64,000 nt of DNA from CANLBN01 sp050633525. Lineage in GTDB: Bacteria > Pseudomonadota > Gammaproteobacteria > Pseudomonadales > Cellvibrionaceae. Positions 44,642 to 53,125 of the stretch are shown here, in pieces (within the stretch, counting starts at the first letter, position 1; each line of letters opens with the position of its first letter). Under the pieces are notes generated by a model, which saw only the letters and a program-made list of their open reading frames with translations, had not been told where the DNA came from and searched no databases. The position numbers and the translations under genes are program-made. The stretch covers positions 62,001 to 126,000 of the forward strand of contig JBOEGR010000009.1 in NCBI GenBank assembly GCA_050633525.1, in the 5' to 3' direction.

Positions 44642-45586
44642 CTAATATGGTTGCAGAAGATTATTTTTTTTTAGAAGTGAGATTAATCGAGGTGATATAC
44701 CGTATTCTTCAATTGAGTTAGGCTCATAAAAACTGTCTTTTGTGAGCTTTTTTAGTTGACCGCTTAAATTGCCGATAAGGTCTGATGTATCAATACTATG
44801 GTTAGCTAGCCCTTGCAATATGGTTCTTTCGATTTTAGCCGTATAGGGATCGCCGTAGCTTAAGCGCAGAGGTATTCCTCTTTCTGCTCGTAATTGATTG
44901 GTGTAGTACACAGTGAAAAGTTCGTTAAGCACTCTCCCATATTGAAAATTTCGTACAAGCTTTTGGTGGGGCAGAATAGCGTGTATCGCCTCATGGGCCA
45001 TTATGTCTTTTATCTCAGCTCGCTGGCTTCCTGCTGGGGTTTCATGCTCGATGGGGGTGAGGTCAATAATAATGTATTTGAGGGCGTTATGGTTAAGTGC
45101 CAGTAAACCCGAGTGGTGATTATTCTTATCCATGTAACCAAATATATTCTCAGATAATACAATATCTCCCTGAGACTTCAGCCTTGCCGCTTCCCATACA
45201 ATTGCACTTTTCTTTCTCTTGAGGGCTTGCACCAATTGATAGCCTACTTCATTTTCATTCATTATTTCCAGTAATAAGGAATGTAGGCCAACTTGAATTG
45301 CAGAATCAGTAAAGCGTATTTCGCCGAGGGGGGCAACAGTGTAACCTTGTTGTATGCTAAGGGACTCTGAGCCTGTTTCAATTTCAATATCAGCGCTTTT
45401 AATATAAGCGTTCTCAATCGTTGATGCTTGATTAAGCTCAGACGCGTTGTGAGCGCTAGCGATATGGCTGTAAGTGCCCATCGTGATCACGATGAACATC
45501 GGCATTAGATACTTTTTAAATAAAAAAGCGCTAACTTTAAGATTGGCAGTCTTTTTCCTGCATTGTTGATTACAACGACGATTCAA
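44642..45586 (-). CDS. exported HExxH putative metallopeptidase
   Basis: About 314 residues from a TTG start; the in-frame ATG at 45505 is an alternative but would shorten the signal. The hydrophobic stretch MPMFIVITMG ending near SHIASA directs export. The motif MAHEAIHAIL (about 195-204) is a zincin HExxH site, and NELFTVYYTNQL about 20 residues later could supply a third Glu ligand. The rest is helical and the family is not recognised. It is transcribed alone. It may be a periplasmic protease, but activity is only inferred from the motif. Confidence 0.6.
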   Translation of the reverse strand: MNRRCNQQCRKKTANLKVSAFLFKKYLMPMFIVITMGTYSHIASAHNASELNQASTIENAYIKSADIEIETGSESLSIQQGYTVAPLGEIRFTDSAIQVGLHSLLLEIMNENEVGYQLVQALKRKKSAIVWEAARLKSQGDIVLSENIFGYMDKNNHHSGLLALNHNALKYIIIDLTPIEHETPAGSQRAEIKDIMAHEAIHAILPHQKLVRNFQYGRVLNELFTVYYTNQLRAERGIPLRLSYGDPYTAKIERTILQGLANHSIDTSDLIGNLSGQLKKLTKDSFYEPNSIEEYGISPRLISLLKKNNLLQPY

Positions 45587-45958
45587 TTTATCACTGTACC
45601 ACTTAAGTAAAATAACCAGATTGCTTTATTAATCAAGCGAGATGCTTACTAATCAGCGAAAACGTTATTTTAAGTGTAGACCAGAGAAACAGCGCCAGAG
45701 CAGGGCGTAATACATATTGCTTATAAAGTAGACCCTTTTATGCAATTATGTTCTACGTTAATGAAGCACAATCCATCTGTGGTAAGTGATTGAAACGTGT
45801 TGTTTATCGTCTTAANNGTTGAGTTGAGGTGCGCCATTAATTAGTGTATTGATGGCGACTTTTAAAGTGTTTCGCCCTATATCGTCCTTGAGATAGGGCA
45901 TGACGGCTAATGGCTAGTGCAGAATAATAATTACAGGTCGCTATAGTGTAGCGCTGAT
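45587..45958. other. intergenic region with NN, no gene seen
   Basis: About 370 bases between the HExxH gene start and the valS stop. NN at 45816-45817 marks an unresolved join. A hairpin GCCCTAT/ATAGGGC (45874-45880 with 45893-45899) lies just beyond valS on the minus strand but has no T-run. Confidence 0.55.
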
Positions 45959-48724
45959 CTATATTGCAGCAATTCTATCTTTTTGCTGAACCAATTTCTC
46001 AACTGCCGATTGGCTGCTCGCTAAACGCTCTTTTTCTTTATCGACAACGGCGGCGGGTGCTTTATCAACAAAGTTAGCGTTGCTGAGTTTGCCATTTAAA
46101 CGCTTAATGTCTTCTTCTAGTTTGTTGATTTCTTTGTCGAGGCGACCTAGTTCGGCTTCTTTATCGATAAAGCCGGCCATGGGTACTAGGATTTCCATTT
46201 CACCTACGAGCGCAGTTGCTGACATCGGTGCCTCATCGTTTTCATTCAGCCAATGGGTGTCCTCTAGGTTAGCTAGTGTCACCAAAAAGTTTTTATTGGC
46301 TGTTAAGCGTTGCTTTTCGGCTTCGCTGCCGTTAACAAAATAAAGCGGTAATTTCGCCGAGGGTGCGATATTCATTTCGCCGCGAATATTGCGCACGCCA
46401 AGAATCACTTTTTTCACCCACTCCAAATCGTCAATGGCAGCTTGATCAATTTTACTGTCGTCGGCTACGGGGTAGGGCGCATGCATAATCGTATCGCCAC
46501 TGGTACCAGCCAGTGTTTTTACCTTTTGCCAAACCTCTTCGGTAATGAACGGCATCATGGGGTGTGCTAAACGCAGTGTGGTTTCGAGCACGCGTACTAA
46601 GGTGCGTCGTGTACCGCGCTTTTGCTCGTCACTTGCATTGTCATCTTTAAGTGCAGGTTTGGATAATTCTAAATACCAGCTGCAGTACTCATTCCAAATG
46701 AAATCATAGAGTGCTTGCGAGGCAAGGTCGAGCCGGTAGGTTTCGATGCCTTCAGCTACGGCTTTTTCAACTTGTTGCAAGCGTGAAATGATCCAGCGGT
46801 CGGCCAAAGAAAGCTCGACAGCGTCGTTATCTACGCCGCAGTCTTCGCCTTCGCAGTTCATCAAGACATACTGGGAGGCATTCCAAATTTTGTTACAAAA
46901 ATTGCGGAAGCCTTCAATACGGCCAACATCGAAATTAATGTCGCGGCCAGTCGATGCGAGCGAATAATAAGTGTAGCGCAGAGCATCAGTGCCATAAGGG
47001 TTAATGCCCTCGGCAAATTCTTTGCGCGTTTTCTTTTCAATTTTTTTGGCGTCTTTTGGATTCATTAATCCAGAAGTACGCTTAGTTACCAGACTCTCTA
47101 GGTCAATGCCGTCGATTAAGTCGATAGGGTCGAGTACATTCCCTTTTGACTTTGACATTTTTTGGCCTTCGCTGTCGCGTACCAAGCCGTGAACGTACAC
47201 AGTATGAAAGGGCACTTCTTTTTTAAAGTAGAGCGTCAACATAATCATGCGCGCGACCCAAAAGAAGATAATGTCAAAACCAGTGACGAGTACATCAGTT
47301 GAGTGAAAGGTTTCCAGCTCTTTGGTTTGTTCGGGCCAGCCTAAGGTGCCAAAAGTCCAGAGGCCTGATGAAAACCACGTATCTAATACATCATTATCTT
47401 GTTTTAAGTTGACGTCATCGGCGAGTTTATACTTTTCGCGTACTTCGGCTTCGTTACGTGCGACATAAACCTTACCTTCGTCGTCATACCAGGCTGGGAT
47501 GCGATGGCCCCACCATAGTTGTCGAGAGATACACCAATCTTGAATGTCTCGCATCCATGAAAAATACATATTTTCATATTGTTTGGGTACAAATTGAATC
47601 TCATCGCCTTCGACTGCTTTAATAGCTTCGTCTGCCAGTGGCTGGGTTTTTACATACCATTGGTTTGTTAGATAAGGTTCGATCACCACACCAGAGCGAT
47701 CACCGCGAGGGACTTTCAAGGTGTGGTCGGCGACTTTATCGAGTAAGCCAAGAGCATCTAAGTCGGCAACGACTTGTTTGCGTGCGGCAAAACGCTCCAT
47801 ACCACGGTAGGCTTCAGGAACAGTATTATTAAGGTTGGCGTCATCATCGAGGATGTTGATCATCTCTAAAGAGTGACGTTGGCCCATTTCATAGTCATTG
47901 AAGTCGTGTGCGGGTGTGATCTTAACGCAGCCTGTACCAAACTCTTTATCGACATAATCATCGGCGATGATGGGGATTTCACGTCCAACCAGAGGCAGGG
48001 TAATCGTTTGGCCGACTAAGTGCGCATAGCGTTCATCTTCTGGGTGAACGGCTACAGCGGTATCGCCCAGCATGGTTTCAGGGCGAGTAGTAGCAACAAC
48101 TAAGTGGCCCTCTCCAGACGTTAGTGGGTAGCGAAAGTGCCATAAAAAGCCTTTCTCTTCTTCGCTAACTACCTCTAAGTCTGAAATAGCCGTATGTAAT
48201 TTGGGGTCCCAGTTGACGAGGCGCTTACCGCGATAGATCAGGTCGTCTTCATAGAGCTTAACAAACACTTCCTGCACAGCTTTATAAAAGCCATCATCCA
48301 TCGTAAAGCGTTCGCGACTCCAGTCGGGGCTCGCGCCTAGGCGACGCAATTGTCGAGTAATGTGGCCGCCGGACTCTTCCTTCCACTCCCAGACTTTTTC
48401 GATAAACTTGTCTCGGCCTAAATCATGCCGTGAAACGCCCTCTGCATCCAACAGCCTTTCAACCACCATCTGTGTCGCAATACCGGCATGGTCAGTTCCC
48501 ACTTGCCATAAGGTGTTCTTACCCTTCATGCGATTGTATCGAACGAGAGCATCCATGATCGCCTCTTGAAAACCATGCCCCATATGCAGGCTGCCGGTTA
48601 CGTTGGGAGGGGGGATCATAATGCAGTAGCTATCGCCATGACCCGAAGGTTTGAAATAGCCCTTCTCTTCCCATGTTTGATACCAGGATTGTTCGATTGA
48701 TTGGGGTTGGTAAGTTTTATCCAT
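45959..48724 (-). CDS. valS: valine-tRNA ligase
   Basis: A 921-residue class I aminoacyl-tRNA synthetase. The HIGH-type motif is in PPPNVTGSLHMGHG (HMGH about 47-50) and the KMSKS motif is in GQKMSKSKGN (about residue 520). The connective editing insert contains TTRPETMLGDTAVAVHPED. The C-terminal 70 residues form the coiled coil typical of ValRS (ELGRLDKEINKLEEDIKRL). It charges tRNA-Val in the cytoplasm. In related genomes it follows holC and a conserved hypothetical gene; here these neighbours are separated by inserted genes at 49258-51715. Confidence 0.97.
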   Translation of the reverse strand: MDKTYQPQSIEQSWYQTWEEKGYFKPSGHGDSYCIMIPPPNVTGSLHMGHGFQEAIMDALVRYNRMKGKNTLWQVGTDHAGIATQMVVERLLDAEGVSRHDLGRDKFIEKVWEWKEESGGHITRQLRRLGASPDWSRERFTMDDGFYKAVQEVFVKLYEDDLIYRGKRLVNWDPKLHTAISDLEVVSEEEKGFLWHFRYPLTSGEGHLVVATTRPETMLGDTAVAVHPEDERYAHLVGQTITLPLVGREIPIIADDYVDKEFGTGCVKITPAHDFNDYEMGQRHSLEMINILDDDANLNNTVPEAYRGMERFAARKQVVADLDALGLLDKVADHTLKVPRGDRSGVVIEPYLTNQWYVKTQPLADEAIKAVEGDEIQFVPKQYENMYFSWMRDIQDWCISRQLWWGHRIPAWYDDEGKVYVARNEAEVREKYKLADDVNLKQDNDVLDTWFSSGLWTFGTLGWPEQTKELETFHSTDVLVTGFDIIFFWVARMIMLTLYFKKEVPFHTVYVHGLVRDSEGQKMSKSKGNVLDPIDLIDGIDLESLVTKRTSGLMNPKDAKKIEKKTRKEFAEGINPYGTDALRYTYYSLASTGRDINFDVGRIEGFRNFCNKIWNASQYVLMNCEGEDCGVDNDAVELSLADRWIISRLQQVEKAVAEGIETYRLDLASQALYDFIWNEYCSWYLELSKPALKDDNASDEQKRGTRRTLVRVLETTLRLAHPMMPFITEEVWQKVKTLAGTSGDTIMHAPYPVADDSKIDQAAIDDLEWVKKVILGVRNIRGEMNIAPSAKLPLYFVNGSEAEKQRLTANKNFLVTLANLEDTHWLNENDEAPMSATALVGEMEILVPMAGFIDKEAELGRLDKEINKLEEDIKRLNGKLSNANFVDKAPAAVVDKEKERLASSQSAVEKLVQQKDRIAAI

Positions 48725-49257
48725 GATTGTCTTTTCAGTACTGTTTTAGATGGTCGAATTTGTTGGAGTCAGCCCCTGTGTTTGAGGCCCAGAAAAACCG
48801 TCCATTATACAGTGATATATCAGTAATTTGCACGAGCGTTACTCTTATTTATCGTTTTCGATCCATGGTATCCATATTGAAATTGATGTGCTGCTAAGAG
48901 GACTGGGAGAGATTAATGCCCTTTACCCCCTCTTCTCTCTGCGGGCCGCTTGCGAGCTTTTGTGCTTGATCCCCTTTTTTTAGAATTTACTCTAAAACGG
49001 TATTCGTATAACTATGGTTATTTTTGCCAGCTTTTTTGTCTGTGATAAGGCAAAAATATAACCATTGTTATTTAAAATTTTTATGGTTATTCCTGAGTGA
49101 ATAGGGGTTTAAAATTATTTTGATATTTATTTTTTTTTGGTTTGATTTATTCTTTTTTTGATGCTTTTATTGAAGTATTACTTTTGATTTTTATTTTATA
49201 AAGTAATTTTTATTTTATTTATTAATAATATTTACTATCAATTTACGGCTGAATTTC
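48725..49257. other. long AT-rich intergenic region with two dyads, no gene seen
   Basis: About 530 bases between valS and the first binding-protein gene, which are divergent. It holds both promoters. Two TAAC-N4-GTTA dyads lie at 49009 and 49059 inside a larger inverted repeat (49008-49071). The last 150 bases are almost pure A/T, unusual against the flanking valS. Confidence 0.6.
49008..49071. promoter_or_regulatory. inverted repeat with two TAAC-N4-GTTA dyads
   Basis: ATAACTATGGTTATTTTTGCC (49008-49028) faces GGCAAAAATATAACCATTGTTAT (49049-49071), with small mismatches. Each arm itself contains a small dyad (TAACTATGGTTA, TAACCATTGTTA) about 50 bases apart, five helical turns. A third half-like ATGGTTAT follows further downstream. 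This is typical of a regulator-binding region for the divergent binding-protein genes. Confidence 0.45.
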
Positions 49258-50064
49258 ATGAAAAAATTATTTTTTGTTACAGTTTTTTGTTTGGTGTATT
49301 TATCTAGTGTTACATCTCATGCGAGATCGATTGAAGAAATTAAGAAAAGTGGTTATATCAATGTTGCCGTTAAAGCGGACTATAAGCCTTTTGGTTATTT
49401 GAATGCCTCTGGTGCTAATGAAGGCTTAGAGATTGATTTAGCAAAAGATGTGGCTAAAAGCCTTGGTGTCGATATCAAATATATGGCGGTGACCAGTTCC
49501 ACAAGAATGCCGGCAGTAGCTGATGGTAAAGCAGATCTGATGATTGCAACAATGACCGATAAGCCTGACCGAAGAAAAATAGTGTACACCATCGATGTTC
49601 CATACTATTCGTCGGGCACCAATATACTAGCGCATAAAAAATCTAATATTAAACAATGGTTGGATATCCGAGGCAGAAATATCTGTGGCACAAAAGGGGC
49701 TTACTATAATGACTTTGTTGTCGATACTTTTGGTGCAAAAGTCGTTAGCTTCGAGTCAAGTGATGCAGCGTTAGAAGGCTTGCGTGCTGAGAAGTGTGAA
49801 GCTTATGTATTTGATGACTCTTTTATTCTCGGCAAGCTGTCAGATCCTAAGTGGTCGAACGATTTTGGTATGCCGCTAGACACAATTGATGATGCTCCTT
49901 GGGGCTTGGCTGTTAAATTGGGTAATCAAAGCCTATATGATTTTATGAAAGAAAAAGTGATTTCTTGGCATAAAGATAAGTTCATATTGGGCTTAGAAGA
50001 TAAGTACGGCATTAAAAACTCTAAATACGCATTAAAGATGAGTGAGCTATTTAAAGGTCAGTGA
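49258..50064 (+). CDS. amino-acid-type periplasmic binding protein (SBP_bac_3), first
   Basis: A 268-residue protein with a signal peptide (cleavage near SHA). The SBP_bac_3 fold marks are KSGYINVAVKADYKPFGYLN, GLEIDLAKDVAKSLGVDI and MTDKPDRRKIV, then the hinge with YYSSGTN. Family members bind amino acids or related compounds; no ABC permease gene is nearby. It begins a run with a HAMP-domain membrane protein and a second binding protein, separated from it by a strong terminator at 50084. This suggests ligand sensing rather than uptake, which is inference. Confidence 0.88.
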   Translation: MKKLFFVTVFCLVYLSSVTSHARSIEEIKKSGYINVAVKADYKPFGYLNASGANEGLEIDLAKDVAKSLGVDIKYMAVTSSTRMPAVADGKADLMIATMTDKPDRRKIVYTIDVPYYSSGTNILAHKKSNIKQWLDIRGRNICGTKGAYYNDFVVDTFGAKVVSFESSDAALEGLRAEKCEAYVFDDSFILGKLSDPKWSNDFGMPLDTIDDAPWGLAVKLGNQSLYDFMKEKVISWHKDKFILGLEDKYGIKNSKYALKMSELFKGQ

Positions 50065-50083
50065 TGTCAGAAGTGGTGACGTT

Positions 50084-50117
50084 AAAAGCAGCCTTATGCT
50101 AATAGGGCTGCTTTTTT
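50084..50117 (+). terminator. intrinsic terminator after the first binding-protein gene
   Basis: AAAAGCAGCC, loop TTATGCTAATA, GGGCTGCTTTTTT: about ten pairs with a six-T run, starting 20 bases after the stop. Confidence 0.9.
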
Positions 50118-50142
50118 GTTCTTGTTTTAAATTTAAAAAGTG

Positions 50143-50931
50143 ATGTTCGTTATGATTAGTAAAAAAAATAATAATAAAATATTGTTGTCTGTTCAGGCTA
50201 AAATTATATTGGTTGTTGTCTTGTTGGTTAGCCTCGTGCTGGGCCTTTACGCTCTTGTTGAGGTGAACAGAAAGAAGACCTTGATGGATGCCGAGTTGAG
50301 TAATTTGGCTGACGTTGCCGCTAAAAGGCTAACGGAGAATTTGCGTATCCCATTATGGAATCTCGATTCTGAATTGGTGGCAGGTTCAATAGAAGCCGAA
50401 ATGTTGGCCAAAGATGTAGAAGCCATCTTTGTGTTTGATGGCAAGGGTGAAGAGTTGGTAGCGGCTAGCCAGCGTCGATCCAACTGGCTTGCAGTAGCGG
50501 CGGATAAAAGCCAAATCAATGGCTACAGTGATAGAGTCAAAACAGAGACCTATATTAATCACAAAAACGAAGTGATTGGTCGGGTTGTTGTATTTGTGAC
50601 CAAAAAATTTAGATTAGACGATCTGTATCGCTCCATCTCAGTTTTACTGTTTACCTTGCTGTTCCTAGATGTTGCCATTTTCATTGTTTTGTTCTTAGTG
50701 ATTAATCGAGTATTAAAGAAACCAATTGTAGAATTAAGCGATGCGGCCAATCAAATTAGTCGAGGCGACTTTAATGTAGTGATCGAAACAGATCGCGGTG
50801 ACGAAATAGGGGTTGTTGCAAACTCTATTGATCGTTTGCAGGTCAGCTTGAAGATGTCGATTGATCGCCTGCGTAAGTTGAGTCATCAAAATAAGGCCTT
50901 AATTAGTAAAATGGAAGGCCGCAATGGATAA
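50143..50931 (+). CDS. membrane sensor with HAMP domain and no output domain
   Basis: About 262 residues. Several starts (GTG 50140, ATG 50143, ATG 50152) are close together. Membrane segments lie at about 18-36 and 170-195, with an extracytoplasmic ligand-binding-like domain between them (NLRIPLWNLDSELVAGSI, typical of receptor sensor domains). A HAMP domain follows at about 195-250 (NRVLKKPIVELSDAANQISRGDF, ETDRGDEIGVVANS). The chain stops there with a short helix. Kinase, cyclase or methyl-accepting parts are absent. It overlaps the next gene by 8 bases. It may signal through a separate output protein. Confidence 0.82.
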   Translation: MFVMISKKNNNKILLSVQAKIILVVVLLVSLVLGLYALVEVNRKKTLMDAELSNLADVAAKRLTENLRIPLWNLDSELVAGSIEAEMLAKDVEAIFVFDGKGEELVAASQRRSNWLAVAADKSQINGYSDRVKTETYINHKNEVIGRVVVFVTKKFRLDDLYRSISVLLFTLLFLDVAIFIVLFLVINRVLKKPIVELSDAANQISRGDFNVVIETDRGDEIGVVANSIDRLQVSLKMSIDRLRKLSHQNKALISKMEGRNG

Positions 50932-51715
50932 TGTTAACGTAATTAAAGTGATAAGCACGAATATCATAAACGCTAATATAAAAACCACGTTGGTAGCATT
51001 GCTGTGTTCATGTGCGCTGTTTTATTCTTCTATCAACGCTGCACAAACGATTCGTTTAGTGACAGAGCATTATCCCCCCTACAATATTGACCTAAGTTTA
51101 GATGAAGAAAATAAACGCAGTGGTATTGGCGGGGCCTCTACTGAAATTGTTATTGAGATGATTCGCCGCTCTAAATACCCCTATACTTTAGAGTTGCTGC
51201 CTTGGAAGCGAGCCTACGGTTCAGCGCAGGAAAAAGCCTTTACCGGTGTGTTTTCAACAACACGAAACAGCGCTAGAGAAAAACTGTTTAAGTGGGTTGG
51301 GCCTATTGCCAATAATAACTACGTACTGTTTAGTACGAGAGAGCGCAATATTCAATTGTCTCGTATAGAAGAGGCCAGCATTTACTCAATAGGCGCTTAC
51401 CGTGACTCAGCCGGTGAAGGTTTAATTAAAGAGTTGGGTCTGCAATCTGAGTTAGTGCGCAGTGATCATCTAAATGTATTAAAACTGGCGCGCAACCGAA
51501 TTGATTTATGGGTCTCGGGTAACTTATACGGCCCTTATCTTGCGAAACAATACGGCGTATCCAATTTACAAGAGGCATACACTTTACGCGAGGCGCAAAT
51601 GTACGTTGCCTTTAATTTGAATACCCCCGACAGCGTGATTGAACGATTAAATGGAATATTAGATACGATGCGGACCGAGGGTTTTTTAGAGTCAGTGTAT
51701 CAGCGTTACCGATAA
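50924..51715 (+). CDS. periplasmic binding-protein-like protein, second
   Basis: A 263-residue protein with a signal peptide (cleavage near SINAA). GGAAGG is well placed before the ATG. SBP_bac_3-like pattern: IRLVTEHYPPYNI, a GASTEIVIEMIRRS phrase, LLPWKRAYGSAQEKA and FSTTRNSARE. The PWKRAY phrase is characteristic of a subfamily of orphan binding proteins in marine Gammaproteobacteria. It overlaps the HAMP protein by 8 bases, so the two are coexpressed and could be receptor and ligand carrier. It ends 2 bases before the convergent gene. Confidence 0.82.
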   Translation: MDNVNVIKVISTNIINANIKTTLVALLCSCALFYSSINAAQTIRLVTEHYPPYNIDLSLDEENKRSGIGGASTEIVIEMIRRSKYPYTLELLPWKRAYGSAQEKAFTGVFSTTRNSAREKLFKWVGPIANNNYVLFSTRERNIQLSRIEEASIYSIGAYRDSAGEGLIKELGLQSELVRSDHLNVLKLARNRIDLWVSGNLYGPYLAKQYGVSNLQEAYTLREAQMYVAFNLNTPDSVIERLNGILDTMRTEGFLESVYQRYR

Positions 51716-51717
51716 CG

Positions 51718-52620
51718 CTATTTCTTAGACGCTTTATCCAATGCTTTTGCTAAGCGCAAACGTAGGCGGGATTCGATCTTTGGCATAAACTCGTTGACGA
51801 GTGCATCGATCATATCTTGCTGGTCAATATCATTGGAGATAGGTTCATACAAAGAAGCAGAGGGGCTGAAGTTCAGCTCTTTTGCTTTTTCACTTGCTGC
51901 TGCCTCTGTATGTTTTGGTTTGGTTTCTGGTGGGTGTTCCGTTGTGCGGTCATCATACGAAAACTTCGGCGCTACATAGGGGCTGCGTACCACTTCATTG
52001 GGTTGAGCATAAGCAGGAATATCGACCGTACCACTCAAACGCTCCCGAATATGCTTGGGTAGAAAGGGGTTTTCTGTTTGAGCCTGTTTTTGGGCGGGGG
52101 TTTGTTCCGCTGTTTTTTGTTTATTTGCGGTATCGCGTTTTTGCGTGTGCTTGTTTGTTTTGTCGTTTGTTTTATTGTTGGTTTTGTTGTTTGAAGCCGC
52201 CTTGGCTTCTTGCTTACCCTCATTAAAGAGAGATTGTTGGCCGGGTAATACGCCGGGAGCCAATGGTGCTGGTGCGCTATCGTCTTCAACCATTTCTTCT
52301 AGAATGGGAATGTTAAGCTCATTGTGTTTGGCTGCGGGTTGTTGCTCTTGCGATAAGTCGATTTCTAGCTCATCACTAATTAAAAAGTCGTCATCCTCAT
52401 CATCGATCAGCTCGCTTAATTCGGCATCGTCATGAATCAACATATCATCATCTGCGTCCGAGACCGGCATTTCGGGCGATGATTTTTTAATGGCGGTTGC
52501 AGCTAAATCACTATAGTCGTCGTCAATCAGTTTGCCATCATCAAGTAAGGACTTGATCGACTCAAGCTCCTTGAGTAAGGCTTTTTGTTCCTTCCGTTTT
52601 TTGTCGTAGTTTCCTATCAT
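51718..52620 (-). CDS. conserved hypothetical protein of the holC-valS region
   Basis: A 300-residue acidic soluble protein. Central low-complexity stretch (about 110-220) is rich in Gln/Lys/Ala/Asn. The N-terminal 60 residues are helical with many Asp and Glu. The C-terminal 35 residues (DMIDALVNEFMPKIESRLRL) look like a conserved helical end. It sits between holC and valS in Pseudomonas-like gene order, from memory. Here it is 31 bases from holC. Function is not known. Confidence 0.7.
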   Translation of the reverse strand: MIGNYDKKRKEQKALLKELESIKSLLDDGKLIDDDYSDLAATAIKKSSPEMPVSDADDDMLIHDDAELSELIDDEDDDFLISDELEIDLSQEQQPAAKHNELNIPILEEMVEDDSAPAPLAPGVLPGQQSLFNEGKQEAKAASNNKTNNKTNDKTNKHTQKRDTANKQKTAEQTPAQKQAQTENPFLPKHIRERLSGTVDIPAYAQPNEVVRSPYVAPKFSYDDRTTEHPPETKPKHTEAAASEKAKELNFSPSASLYEPISNDIDQQDMIDALVNEFMPKIESRLRLRLAKALDKASKK

Positions 52621-52651
52621 GTTCTGACCTTGGCGCTATTGGTTATTTGAT

Positions 52652-53083
52652 CTAGCTCTCTATTGTATGCGATTTTAACGGATAACCGCGCTCGCGGTAA
52701 AATTGAAAATGAGCGCGGGTCGAAGCCAAACACGCTTCTTCCTGTACCACAATTTCCATGACTCGCTGAAAACGGCTAAAGCCTTCATGAAGTGCTTGGC
52801 TTAGATTAATCAGTATATCGTGGTGCTCATCATAATCCTTATCCCATACCACCATTATAGGGCTGATTTCTGAGTCTGCCGAATCTTGTATTTGATGGGG
52901 TAAAAAGCTCTCCGGCTTAAATGACCATAAATAATCGCTTAAGTTGTGAGCTTGTGCCTCGTCGTCAACGGCAATCACAATATGATGGCCATGATGAACG
53001 GCTTTTTCGGCCAAGCGGCAGGCATAGTGCATGCGCACTATGGCCGCCTCATCAGGAAGAACGTAAAAATCGATACGAGTCAT
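52652..53083 (-). CDS. holC: DNA polymerase III subunit chi
   Basis: A 143-residue cytoplasmic protein. It begins MTRIDFYVLPDEAA and contains ACRLAEKAVHHGHHIVIAVDDEAQAHNLSDYLWSFKPESFLPHQI (broken here by chain position), the HolC fold. Chi connects the clamp-loader complex to SSB. It is encoded 42 bases after pepA in the usual pepA-holC order. Length and motifs are normal. Confidence 0.93.
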   Translation of the reverse strand: MTRIDFYVLPDEAAIVRMHYACRLAEKAVHHGHHIVIAVDDEAQAHNLSDYLWSFKPESFLPHQIQDSADSEISPIMVVWDKDYDEHHDILINLSQALHEGFSRFQRVMEIVVQEEACLASTRAHFQFYRERGYPLKSHTIES

Positions 53084-53125
53084 AATGGCTTAATAGAAGT
53101 AAAATGGCTTTTGTGCAATGGTCTC

